Positions 12,121-23,079 of a DNA stretch of 64,000 bases are shown piece after piece. Source of the DNA: Acheta domesticus (lineage: Eukaryota > Arthropoda > Insecta > Orthoptera > Gryllidae). The notes under the pieces are model-generated. The model made no database searches. It had not been told where the DNA came from and saw only the letters and a program-made list of their open reading frames with translations. The DNA lies in assembly GCA_031308135.1 (NCBI GenBank), contig JAHLJT010000631.1:158696921-158760920 (forward strand). Direction: 5' to 3'. Every line of letters begins with the position of its first letter. Position 1 is the stretch's first letter. The position numbers and the translations under genes were made by a program.

Positions 12121-13239
12121 CTTAGGCGCGCAATTAACCGTAATATATTCGGTATCACTACATTACAATAAGATTTTAATGTTAAAGTAAAAACTTGATT
12201 AAATGCATTACAATAGTAATAAAACGGTAGTAATGAAACAGGAATGGCATGTAAATAAATTAAAATAGATGAATAGAGGATGAGAAATTAAATAGGCGAG
12301 TGGTACGATATTGAACATTAGTTGTGGCGTTAGTATTATTGTTTCAAAACGCAACCTTGTCTGCGATATCGATGTTATGTAAAATTTTATGTTATGTATC
12401 GATGAAATGTGAAAACATACTTCACAATGCTGCATAAAGCAGTTTTCAGGCGAAAATATAATAATGTTCGGGAGAAATGCTATTGGTTGAGGAGCAGGCG
12501 CCCATGCAACCCGCCACACAGTTCGCGCTGCAACACTGTAAATCACGCATTATTCGAAAACAATACGTAATACAACAATCTCCTTTCACTTCTAAAACAT
12601 AGCTTTACATACTTCGTAACTTTCCAAAAATTATTTAAATCAAATTAATCACCAAAGATGCCTTTCAGTGCGATTCTCCCAACCATTTAGTTTTGCTCTC
12701 AATTATCTCTCCAGTTGGTAGCTTCAATCTGTACCAAATTTTAGGCGCTCTGCTCTTTATACAGATGATTTGGAAAAAACTGTTACAAAATTTTGATGGT
12801 TGTTCAGACTTAAACTTCTCAGTTGTGTACCCTTCTGAAGGAAGGTGCGTGGGGTTTCGTGCCATTGGTAGTCGCGTGGGGATCCCTAGCAGCCCGACTC
12901 TTTTCTTTCTAATTAGTTTTTTTAATTAGTAATTATTAAAGTTGTTCACCATTTATTTTTCGTGATATTCAATTTCTTTGAAAAAATGTTAGTATCCCTA
13001 AAATTTATAAATGAATTTTAATTATTTCAAATGTAATATAATCTAAGTGCGATCTTAGATTATGGTAACTACCCTTGCTTATGGTAACTACCAGAATACA
13101 AGTAATTTTTTTGTATATAAAAAATAAACAGTAATACTAATTTTTATTAATTATTTTATTACTAGCCCTATATTCTTCACTAGTACCACAAATAATTCAA
13201 TTTTATGTAATACTAGCAAAACCCGGCAGACAATTTGCT

Positions 13240-13405
13240 CTCTCCCTCTTCCCTCTCTCTCCCCCTTCGTTCTTCCCCAGTCTCACTCTTTCCCTCTCTC
13301 TCTCTCTTCTACCTCCCTTTCCCTCTTCCCCCTTTGTCTTTCTCTCTCTCTCTTCTACCTCCCTTTTACTCTTCCCCCTTTGTCTTTCTCTCTCTCTCTC
13401 TCTCC

Positions 13406-13451
<46 letters not shown>

Positions 13452-13490
13452 CACGGAGAGAGAGACAGAGAGAAGAGAAAGAGATCATGG
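13240..13490. repeat. composite simple repeat: (CT)n - (TA)n - (GA)n
   Basis: A pyrimidine-only stretch of about 170 bp includes a 46-bp unit present twice (starting 13307 and 13353, TTCTACCTCCCTTT...). It passes into (TA)n at 13408-13427 and then (GA)n to about 13480. The CT and GA arms are complementary, so the whole can fold into a hairpin with the TA run at its tip. Ser/Leu- and Arg/Glu-rich frames here are artefacts. Confidence 0.9.
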
Positions 13491-13559
13491 ACGAATTACA
13501 AGAGTTCGTCACAATGAATGAGTTCTGTTTTAAGTGCGTTAACGCGCACTATTGATTTT

Positions 13560-14090
13560 CTTTTCTTGGGGGGAAACTAAACAAGCGGTTGAAAGATACT
13601 ATCAATTCCAGAAGAGAAGAAAAATACTATTTTATTTAATATTACATTTTATGGTTTCTTGGTAGGAAAAATTTAATTGGCGGCAAAACGTCGATCTATC
13701 AGTTAAAGCTAGCACTTAAACCATTCAAACCATTTTCTCTAATATCGATATTCTTTGATAGATCAGACGAAATAGAGATCTTGCGAATTTGAAACGGATA
13801 TTTTGATTTTGAGTGGTACTTTACATTTAGCGTTCACAACAAGTTCAAAAATTTGTTTACAATGGCATATTTTTTTAATTATTTTCCTAGAATAGAGCAA
13901 AAGTCGCTTATGACATGACCCACGTCTCATTTTCGTAGAACTCTGAATTTCTACAAATTGCAAAAGTTATAAATATACAATGAAGTATGTGATTATTGAA
14001 GTTATAAATATACAATGAAACAATGTTGTAGTCCTATTGATTTCAAGTGGGAAATGTAGGATTCGTTTTAATGTCATTATAGAGCTACAA
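13560..14090. other. AT-rich intergenic DNA, nothing recognised
   Basis: A 19-base direct repeat AGTTATAAATATACAATGAA (13966 and 13999) is the only structure noted. Confidence 0.4.
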
Positions 14091-14227
14091 CGTGTCGACG
14101 ACAATCGGAGTGAACTGCAATAACCTTTTCGATGACGGTCTCCTTGCCCCTTCCTCTTCCCCAGTCGCTCATTACCGACAGTCAACCAACATATGTTTAT
14201 CCGCTACTAATAGCAATGTTTTAAACG

Positions 14228-14305
14228 TCGATGTATCGACACCGATGTTTTTTATACATCGATGTTTTAACTGTGAACATCGATGTTTGACAACATCGAT
14301 GTTTC
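14228..14305. repeat. cluster of palindromic CATCGATG motifs
   Basis: CATCGATGTTT occurs at 14257, 14278 and 14294, with degenerate copies (GTCGATGTATCGAC, ACCGATGTTT) just upstream. Each core is a perfect palindrome and spacing is 16-21 bp. Such arrays can be subterminal repeats of DNA transposons, but no terminal repeats or transposase were found beside them. Confidence 0.75.
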
Positions 14306-14337
14306 GTTGTCAATGTTGCATTCCTACTACATATACT

Positions 14338-14392
14338 GGGCTAATGACCATATCAGTTGCCGCATCCGGAAACACTAATGAATCAATGAACA
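14338..14392 (+). repeat. dispersed repeat fragment, copy 1
   Basis: About 55 bp around TCCGGAAACACTAATGAATC align, at roughly 80% by eye and in the same orientation, with 57955-58009. This probably marks the 3' end of an interspersed element. Confidence 0.6.
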
Positions 14393-14449
14393 AGGAGGCA
14401 ACATCCAGTTCCTTGCACAGCGCCAAAGCAGAGCTGCCGCCGGCGACAA

Positions 14450-14900
14450 GCGGAGTGACGCGTCATGCGGGCGCAGTGCGGGCGGCGCGGCGGTGAGCGC
14501 CAGCGGCGCGGCGCGGCGCGGCGGTGAGCGCCAGCGGCGCGGCGCGGCGCGGCGCATCTCTTTATCCGCTGCCCGCGCCGCCGCGCCGCGCCGCCCCGCG
14601 CCGACACCACGCGCCGCTCGTCCGCGCCGTATTTCAGCGCGCGGCGCCGCGCTATCGCCGCGCTATCGGTCGGAAGCGGCCCTTCCCCTCCTGCCGCTCC
14701 GCCCCCCGCCCTCCGGGAGCGCTCTGCCGGCAGCGGCGCGGCGCGGCGCGGCGCGCTCCGCCGGGGATTTGCAATCAATTTGCTGCCTCCGAGATCTCCC
14801 CTCCACCCCCCGCACGCCCCTCGCCAGTGCTTACGCCCACGCGCTCCCCCCCCCCGCTGCGAAACATCCTGCATTCACCTACTGTTGAGGCGCTCGCCCC
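14450..14900. repeat. GC-rich islet with exact 31-bp tandem duplication
   Basis: The 31-bp unit starting GCGGTGAGCGCCAGCGGCGC occurs at 14490-14520 and again, identical, at 14521-14551. The core CAGCGGCGCGGCGCGGCGCG recurs near 14730-14752. The area is extremely CpG-rich. Overlapping Ala/Arg/Pro-rich frames on both strands are composition artefacts. Confidence 0.85.
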
Positions 14901-15059
14901 GCATTAATCCGCTGCTCTCCCTCCCTCCCTGCCCCCATCCGTTCGCCTTGTTCGTCTCCCCTCCCGCTGCGTGCGGCTGCTCTACTGGGCTCTTGCTGGG
15001 CAGTGGGGTTTTAGGGAATCTCAGATCACTTATAGATTTGATAAGACATTTGACAAATT

Positions 15060-15640
15060 GATCTAAGAAGGATATGTATGCTCTACGGGAATATTTATCC
15101 AAATAATGTCTTCAGACTATAATTTTGTTTGTTTATGTATAATACTTCAAACTGTGAAACTCAAAAATATTCTTCTACTTTTTCAATTTTACATAGACCT
15201 TTTCATTCCTTTACAAATTGGTACTTTCCACGCAAAGTTTTGAAAGTTGACTATAATTAATATTTTGTCAAAAATACACCTTTGGAAGAAAAAGGTTTCA
15301 AACGTCCCGTACATTATGTTAGTCAACTCATCTTGGTTCATTTAAGCAATACTTTCAGTACACCTGCAGACACAGAACAACTATTACTTCATGTCGAACT
15401 ATAAATTAGTAGTTAATTTAATATCTTGCCCTTGCATAAATATTTCGATTTATTCGAAATATAGACCTTTCCGAGAACCAAATGACAAGTTTGCGCACAT
15501 GCAGGTTTTAAAAGGAGGCACAAGGAGGTTGATCAGACCGAAGAGGGGAATAGCATTGAGCTGTCAAGTAGCAGCATGAAGCAAAAATGAACATATTCCG
15601 GGCGAAGAAAGTGCAATTAGTTGGAGGTCGAACTACGTGA
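15060..15640. other. AT-rich intergenic DNA, nothing recognised
   Basis: No coding, RNA or repeat signal. Confidence 0.4.
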
Positions 15641-15642
15641 GA

Positions 15643-15716
15643 GGAGTGTGTGAGTGTGTGGCTGTGTGTGTGTGTGAGAGAGAGAGAGACAAGCAGATAG
15701 AGATGGAGGGAGAGAG
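15643..15716. repeat. (GT)n/(GA)n microsatellite
   Basis: GTGTGT-rich then GAGAGA-rich run. It marks the start of a long purine/G-skewed stretch on the plus strand that lasts to about 16.8 kb. Confidence 0.9.
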
Positions 15717-16099
15717 AGTGAAAATTAAGAACAGGAGGTCTAAGCAAGTGGAGTGTCGAATTAGGGAATGAGATCTACCACATCAATCAAACAGACAGGC
15801 ATACAGAATTACGCTCAGTGAACACGTCCAAGTGATCACTTTGATTGGAAGGAGAGTTCGGGGGAATGAAGTGAGAGTACAAATATGGGATAGAGATGGA
15901 GTATCTACATGTACTACATTATGCTGCAAAAGGGTAGAGGAAGCATGGGTGCGGTTGGACTCGAGCACTACTGGCGGCGAGTGACAGGGCTGAGACCTGT
16001 TGGTTTGGGTTAGGAGGGTGGCGGCGTGGAGATGGAGGGCAAATGAGCATTTGTGAAAAGAGAGCAGAATAAGGATGGACGGCTGAGGGTGCAGTGTGA

Positions 16100-16780
16100 C
16101 AGTGGACGGCGGGCAGGTGGCGAGGCAGTGGTCGGAGACGGTTGGCAGTAGACGGCATGGTCAACTATAGTCAGTGGGGAGAGGAATGTGGAAGATGGGA
16201 TGGGAGTATGATGTGTGACTGTGAGCTGCGATCAGATGGAAAATGGTCGGAAACAGCTAGCTATATGCTCTGAGTGAGATGAACAAGTGATATTTGATGT
16301 GCGGCGGTGGGCGGGTTGTAGATGGCGTGGCAGTGGTCGCAGCAGTTGGCAATAAGCAGCGTGGTGGTCGGTGGGATGAGGAATGCGGATGAAAGGATGA
16401 GAAAGACATGTGTGGTAGTGGACGTGTTAAAGTGGTGAAGCAGTGGGCGGGGGCTCTCGGCAGTAATCAGCGTGGCGCGCAGTGGTCGGAGGGGGTGCGG
16501 ATTGTGGGCGACAGGGAGCGCGATGTGCTGTGTCGAGCGACAGGTTGGGGTGTGACGTGCAGTGGTGGGAGGTGTGCAGATGGCGCGGCAACGGTCGGGA
16601 CGGATTTAAACAGTGAAATGGATTGGCGGTGGGCGGCAAGCAGAGAGCTGGGCAATGGTCGGCGACAGTGGCAATGGCGGTGGCAATGGTGTGTGGGGTG
16701 CAGAATGCGGACGGTGGGATGTGGGTATGAAGTGGTGAGAGCGCGGTGACTTCGGTGGGCTTGGATAGCAGTGGGCGTCG
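16100..16780. repeat. degenerate G-rich tandem array (minisatellite-like)
   Basis: A recurring pattern GATGGCG-GGCAGTGGTCG(G/C)AG...GGCA(G/A)TAA.CAGCGTGG appears about four times, with units beginning near 16117, 16323, 16434 and 16576. Unit length is irregular, roughly 110-210 bp. The plus strand is very G-rich and C-poor. Frames on both strands lack domains. Confidence 0.65.
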
Positions 16781-17180
16781 TGTGGAGCGGTGGCGGGCGG
16801 GGAGCGCTGGCGAAGCGGCCGTTTGGGCGGGGGAGCGCACCGGTGCGTCCGTTGCATCCTAGTACCGCTCCGCCGCACCGCATCGCCGCAGGTGCGCCGG
16901 CGCTGCTATTTTTGTTTGCGGCGCGACGCGGCCCACGCCGTTCCGCTCCCCGCCCACCTGCCCGCCCGCCCGCTCGCCCACCTGCCCGCCTGCCCGCGCG
17001 CGCACCGCCACGGCGCGCCGGTGTCTGCAGTATATTACACGCATCGGGCGGCGGCCGCTGTGGCGCGGTGCAGCCATCGATTCCGCCGAGTGCGCCACCG
17101 GCAACAGCCGGACTCCTGGGCAGCTGCACACGCGCCACAATCACACCCGCTGGGCCGCCACGCCGCTCTGATTTGGGCAA
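16780..17180. other. GC-rich CpG islet
   Basis: CpG-dense block with CCCGC/CCTGC short repeats around 16960-17000. Long frames in all six phases (Pro/Ala/Arg-rich) show that no single frame is coding. Confidence 0.6.
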
Positions 17181-17411
17181 TACTCCCTTCGCGAGTTTGC
17201 TCTTCTATGCCTCTCTGAACTAAATGTGTGCTGAAACTATTTTATTTCTAAAGCTGGGGTTTGAATCTTAATTTTCTTAATGTAAAATGTCCATAAAGTA
17301 ATTTTTAAAGCCCTTCTGTTCTGTACGAAAACAGTGCAGCATTGCGATAATGAGCAGTGCAAAAAAAAAGTTGTGATCTCTGATTGAAGGTTAGTTAAGT
17401 GGTATCATTCA

Positions 17412-18206
17412 TTAACCCGTGACCGGTAAGATAATTTTTTGTCATGTAACTGGTGATGTGGGCACTACACATACCCAACACAAAAACCTGATTAAAAGTG
17501 AAGAAATAATAAAAACGCGTGTTTTGGTGATATGAACAAGAAATTCTGTGCATTATCATTAGGATTAATACAAAAATAATGAAACAAGAAGAACAGTTAC
17601 ATATCAAAAAAAAATATTTTAATGCCAACATGAATCACTAAAAAAGCACTCTTTCAACTCTATTTTGTACCAATACACATACTAACTGTAAAATTGTCTT
17701 TTGAGAATCAGAATCTGATGAAGAAGGAACAATTATTCACTTCTTATGACTATTAAAACACAACCTCCATTTTAAATCACTTTCCACAGTCTCTCATTCA
17801 CTGCAATTTCCGCATATACGCTCTCCACGCTTTCCCCCTCTTCACCACTGATTTCGCTCTCTTCAGCTTCTAAATTGACCTTCACTCATTTCCCAAATCC
17901 TGGGTCATCTCCCCTAATAATAACCCTTGAATAATCCATAGTTTTGTGAAATATTAAAAAAAATCAACAAAGTATACTTATGTAATCTGTGAGGTAGGGA
18001 TTGATTACACCCCAGGCGCCAGAAAAAATAAAATAACAAGTGTCTGCTCACCTTCCACAATGTGACCATCTCCGGGTTCGCAAAACAACCAACTTCCTGA
18101 GAGGAACCCAAACGCATAGCTTGCTTTGTGCATCCGCTTTGCGTAGGTTCGGTATTTTTCAAAGGCTGAGGTTCTAACAGCCACCACATCAGAAGTTACG
18201 GGTTAA
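17412..18206 (-). mobile_element. piggyBac-like non-autonomous element A (TTAA-flanked, 787 bp)
   Basis: The ends are TTAA-CCCGTGAC (17412) and the inverse GTTACGGG-TTAA (ending 18206). TTAA duplication plus termini beginning CCC is the hallmark of the piggyBac superfamily. An inner inverted repeat (TGATGTGG-type) lies about 36 bp from the left tip but only about 9 bp from the right tip. Canonical piggyBac has the same asymmetry (short spacer at the 5' end, long at the 3' end), so the transposase side would be on the right and read on the minus strand. On that strand a short acidic stretch, EAEESEISGEEGESVESV (17774-17887), resembles the acidic N-terminus of piggyBac transposases but is cut by stops. 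No catalytic core is present. Confidence 0.75.
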
Positions 18207-18327
18207 TAATAAACCTTAACTGTATTTAAAAGTGACTACTTTTTGCACTTAATACTCGCAAGACAATTTATATTTATGGAAAAACAACCCAACTTTGTGA
18301 ACATTGGCTTCTAAATCTGAATTTACT

Positions 18328-18365
18328 ATTTCTACGCAAATAAAAATATTTCTACGCAAATAAAA
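18328..18365. repeat. 20-bp tandem duplication
   Basis: ATTTCTACGCAAATAAAA occurs at 18328 and again at 18348. Confidence 0.95.
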
Positions 18366-18369
18366 GGTT

Positions 18370-19690
18370 TCCAACCAAATCAGAAGTGTGGTTTCTGTCG
18401 TAGTGAGTCGTAACTATTAATTTCATTATTAGTCAAACAGGTTTGCAGTTTGAAGAACAGAGAAAGAGTATCCTAAAAAACCATTCAAGTAGGATGGGTG
18501 AAATTCTACTTGAATGATGTCAATACGTTTTTGTTTGCTGGTGCAATAGAATAATACTGTGATATGATACAGAATATCTAAATCAATAATATGTGTTTTC
18601 GTTATTTGCAGGAGAACGTATTTCAATATAATTACCGTTTATTTCTAAACGTTTATGTGGTTTATTTTTATATCCTTCTCTTTTTTTGTAGTTCTTCCCG
18701 ACCCTTTGCTAACCGCATAAAACTTGCTACCTTTAATAATAATTTTCTTCGAAAATACTTTGTAAATCGTGTTTTGCAATTTGAGTTGAATATCACTAAA
18801 CGCGTTGCCTCCGCTCATACGCTCTGCAGTAGATTATACTTAGAGAAAACTAAAATTTGAATGTATTTCTGAAGACGTGTGCTTAGAGAAGTCACGAGAC
18901 AAGAATTAAACTCAAACAAGAATAGTGAGAAAATATGTTTTAAGTCGAAATATACAAATATAGGAAAACTGAGAATGCTTTCATTTATTTCCTGAAAATG
19001 AAAAAATTACATTAAAACGTTCGTAATTTTAGATAATTTAATTACAGTACAAAATACAATTTATTTTAAGATTTCATAGAGTTTATAAAATTCAGAGCTA
19101 CTTTATAAACAATGAATACTCTTGCCGAGACGTAATAATGTATCAAAGTAATATTTATTTCTGAGTTCGGATTATTCTAATTTTTCCTGTTTTGTTATTT
19201 TATGCGTCACTATTTTCCCAATCCTATCCTTATTATGTTTTATTTCACTTAACGTACATGTTTTTTTTATTTGTAATCTTCATTTCTGTCTTTAATATTA
19301 TGTTGTATTGAACGAGTGCAAGAAATATGGGTGAACTCACACGCTTACGTTCCCCCCTTTCTCTTTACTTTTCTCAATCCTTCGTTATTTCTTTCTGCCT
19401 CCGAAGATGGGATGATGCAGAAGTTTCAACTAAGTTATTTTTGTTCTTGTTCCAGGTGAGTGAGAGGGCGTGGCACTTCTCTCTTTAACTGTGCGCAATT
19501 CCATCCGCAAGGTAAAACATACGTATTTATCTGCTTTATGTTGACGTAGCTTTTATATTCATAGACAAGCATGTTTTTCCAAGTAAAGTAACTGTTATTT
19601 GATGAACGTATCGTTTCTTGGATCCTCTTTTTTACTTTATCGCCCTTACGTTCGTAAGAAGCAAAAGTAATCTTGTGCCAGTAACCTTGA
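18370..19690. other. AT-rich intergenic DNA, nothing recognised
   Basis: No coding or RNA signal found. Confidence 0.4.
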
Positions 19691-19704
19691 GTAATTATAA
19701 TTGT

Positions 19705-20500
19705 TCCAGAAAACGGCGAATTTTTTACACGAAAACTCTTAATGACAAGATGTAACGAAAAAGTAGATAAATCTTGTTCATACGTATTAGAATTACTATC
19801 TATAACATGGTGTTTAGTCAGAATCCATTTTTGTGTGTCCTTGATAACAAAAAATCGATTGACGCCAAAACGTCTGTTCGTCCGTCGTTCCGTCCGTCCT
19901 TCCGTCCGGCTGTGTACAACACTAGCGCCAAGACTGTTCAGATGATTTTCTCCAAAACTGATATTCCGCAATCAATCTGGGTGACATTGCGGACTCTTGA
20001 GTTTGAAATAGACTTTTTGAAATTTTGGGGGTTCTTTACATGAAGCCTCTGGCAAATTTCCAAAATGTTGTCAAAAACGGCACCAAATCCTTTGATTGAA
20101 CTTTGGTTTTGGATAGCGTAAAGGACGCTTAAGAGAATGGTGCAGGTCTCACTTTCGTTGAAATCGATAATATTTTGGAGATTGCAAAAGTTCCATTTTT
20201 TTCGCGTCTTGCTGTAACTAAAATATTGATAGTAGAGATTTTTATTTCTTTAATGAAATCTGTTCTTTAATGACATATTTTGAAATAAAGTCATGTATAA
20301 TTTTTCAAAAATTTGAGTGTTTTTTGTGTAATTTGCATGAAATTTAAATAATATTTAATTTTTATAAACGGCACTACATTTTGTCTTTAAATTTTCTCTT
20401 CCTATGTTTCAAAGATCGCTAAAGAAAGTGGTTCTATTTTCATTTCCGAGGTACATTGTATTTTCGAAAATTCCTAGTGAATATTTCAAAATTGAAGATA
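19705..20500 (+). repeat. unidentified interspersed repeat, copy 1
   Basis: This region aligns over its whole length with the reverse complement of 54267-55340. Shared landmarks in order are GATAACAAAAAATCGA, a CGTCCGTC-type run (19877-19915), CTCTTGAGTTTGAAAT, TTTTGGGGGTTCTTTACA, AGAGAATGGTGCAGGTCTCA and AACTAAAATATTGA. Its distal part carries a loose tandem unit of about 290 bp (20131 and 20422). No reverse transcriptase or transposase frame is recognisable. It is likely a non-autonomous transposon or the non-coding end of a larger one. Confidence 0.8.
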
Positions 20501-20589
20501 TAGATTTTTGCTAGAATTTGAATGTTGTTGAGTCATTCTGAACAGGGAACTAGGAAGATGACAATGTTGAGAGTTGAAATCTCAGAAGG

Positions 20590-21180
20590 TTTGACCCTTT
20601 GTCAGCTTTCAGTGGACCTTGCCGGCCAGGGCGGCTGGCCCTGTGTTTCCGCTCATGCTGCCAGGGAGCTCTGAATTTATGCAGATGCGTCTGCCCTCGG
20701 CGACCCCGGACCTCGCCCACCCGGCCGCTGTCCTCGAGCACATCCCTGACACGGACTTCCGTCAACACAAATGCAGCGCACAATCCTCCTAACGTTGAAA
20801 CACTCTCCTCATTGCTTCTTTCAATTTTATTACCAAATTTATTACGAAAATTACTTGTCAAACTACAAGCGAGAAAGTATAGGAGTAGTATTCTGGGATC
20901 CAGAACACCTCGATGCTGCATTGCTGCCGCTTCGGGTTCTTTAAAAGTTAGGAGAAACACAAGTAAACACACAAATATTTATGTATTCATTCAACCACAA
21001 TATTCACGGCCGAAAGTAGCTTTTTACAATTTTACCATTATGCACTAATTATCGAAAGGGATGCCTGGAAATTTCGTAGTTTAATATGCATGATTGTCAT
21101 TAATATCACGATCAATATAAAAGTGACTGCAAAAGTTTTATGTATGTATTTGCACCTAAGGGGCAGATTAATTCAATTTT
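20590..21180. other. intergenic DNA with a modest GC-rich segment (20610-20770)
   Basis: Frames on both strands at 20550-21048 have no recognisable domain. Confidence 0.35.
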
Positions 21181-21639
21181 TGCCAGCTAGCGGTGTTCCC
21201 AGGCCTGGGCCTGGGAGTAAGGGAGACATGTGGTGAGAATGTCGCCTTTCCATCCCCGTATCTAGCTTGCTTTGGCCTGCCTGCGCTTTCTTTCGTCGCA
21301 GAGCTGTATAAACTGCTGAAGAAGCTGCTGAAGAAGATGATTTTATTATATATACTACATTGTCAAAGAATACAAAAAAAACTTTAACAATTTCACAAAA
21401 CTCTTGCAGTGTTGCGAAACACAAAATTAAAGGCACACACTGACCAAGCGATGCTACCTGACTAACACAGCAAGCAAAAACCAAATGAATGTAACATTGA
21501 AAGGTTACGAGGCACACATGGCCGGGTTGTCGAACCACACCACTGTCACAGCACCACCGCTCCTACAAATCACACCGCTGTCCAGTAGAGGGTCTCAAAT
21601 GCAGAAATCGTGAAAAATGCCCTTCACCGCCGTGGATGC

Positions 21640-21960
21640 TTCATGCTCCCGGTCCACCATAGCTCCTTCCGCTTGGCCCACACTCCACCAGCTGTGTCGC
21701 CCGCTGTCCGCGCATGCTCTGGCGCTGCCCCGGGTTCCGACCCCGGGCAGGGCGCAGAGGGGCGGGCAGCAGGCTAGCTGGCGGCGGGGGGCGGACGTAG
21801 GCGGGGGGAGAGATATGGGCGCGACGGCGCGATGGTGTTGGTGGCGGCGGTGACGGTGGTGATGTAGTGACGTCACCGGTGGCGGCGGCGAGGGTAGCTG
21901 ATTGCAACCTGGCAGGGCGGCGGAAGAACTGTCACATGCATCAAGGCGCGGGGAAACAAT
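21640..21960. other. GC-rich islet with a CRE palindrome
   Basis: GGCGGC-rich block. A perfect GTGACGTCAC palindrome (21867-21876) matches a CREB/ATF site by sequence. No transcript start can be assigned. Confidence 0.5.
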
Positions 21961-21987
21961 GATTAAATTAATGTCTTCATTCCATTT

Positions 21988-22023
21988 CATTGATTGATTG
22001 ATGGATTGATTGATTGATGATGG
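21988..22023. repeat. (TGAT)n microsatellite
   Basis: Near-perfect run of GATT/TGAT units. Confidence 0.9.
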
Positions 22024-22029
22024 ATTTTT

Positions 22030-23070
22030 TTTTAAGTGGGACGCGCGAATTTTTGAATTGGCGCCCCCATGACACCCTGGTCTAGCATGGAACTCCCATA
22101 ATTTAACGGGAAGCACTCCAAAGAGTGCCCAGGTGGGCGGAAGTCGCAGGAACTTGTCCGCGCCGAGCAAAATGTGCTAACAACATATAAATCGGATTAT
22201 TAAATTTTCATTTTCAATCATTAAATTACTCATACATTTTCAATTAATTTGTTTATTCTTCACATGTCCGCATTTTTCAGTATCACATTATTATGTTACG
22301 CCAGCAGTTTTATTACAACATTTTTCTGAGTAGCAGTATCATGATAGATTAGTAATGTACCGTAAAACGAAGTCAGTGTACTTAGTTTCTAGAGTTTTTA
22401 ACGATATGTTTCTTAGTGTATGCCAGAGAGTGGTGATACTCAGCCCGTATATCACTTTATGAGTATTTTCGTTCACACTTTTCTAGTTCAGAAGGCTAGA
22501 TCTAAATATAAATATGTTTTTATTTTTATGTTTTTATTTATTTTAGAACATACGGTGTCAAGAAATGAAATAGACGTTGTTTCAAAGACTCTTTATTAAT
22601 GTTATTTCACAGAAAGCACGAAAAACACTTTTTCAAAATATCTGTTCGTGAAAATGGGTTTAAAATGTGGGGTTTACAAAATTCAAAATGTGCATGGTTT
22701 ATAGCACAGTTTAGCGCGTGGTTTAAAATCAATAGTAGAAAGGTTAATTCTTACATTAGGGTTTCGGAAAAGACCAACAATTCTTCTGCCAGACGGACAC
22801 CAATGCCACTCTTTTGGCTTGACACTTACTGTATCTCCCGACTTTTCTGAAAATGAAGTGAACTCAACCTAAAGAAAGTGAAATAATTATTTTTTATGAA
22901 AGGACACAAAATCATTACTCCCCGTCCATTAAGATATTTCCACTGTTTCCACACCAACTTCCGCATTTCTCCGACGGATTACTACAATAGAGGAAAAAAT
23001 GCATGAAATGTATTCTATGAAAGCCTTGTAGATAAGTCACACTTGAATAGAAAGTTTCTTGGAATGCATT
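22030..23070. other. AT-rich intergenic DNA, nothing recognised
   Basis: No feature supported. Confidence 0.4.
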
Positions 23071-23079
23071 CTCGCTACT

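Noticed and set aside
12665..12865. Minus-strand 66-codon frame ending RLKLPTGEIIESKTKWLG
   Set aside because: Looks faintly like the end of a transposon polyprotein, but nothing adjacent supports it.
14383..14888. Overlapping 130-163 codon frames on both strands
   Set aside because: Ala/Arg/Pro-rich in every phase and include the tandem 31-bp unit; composition only.
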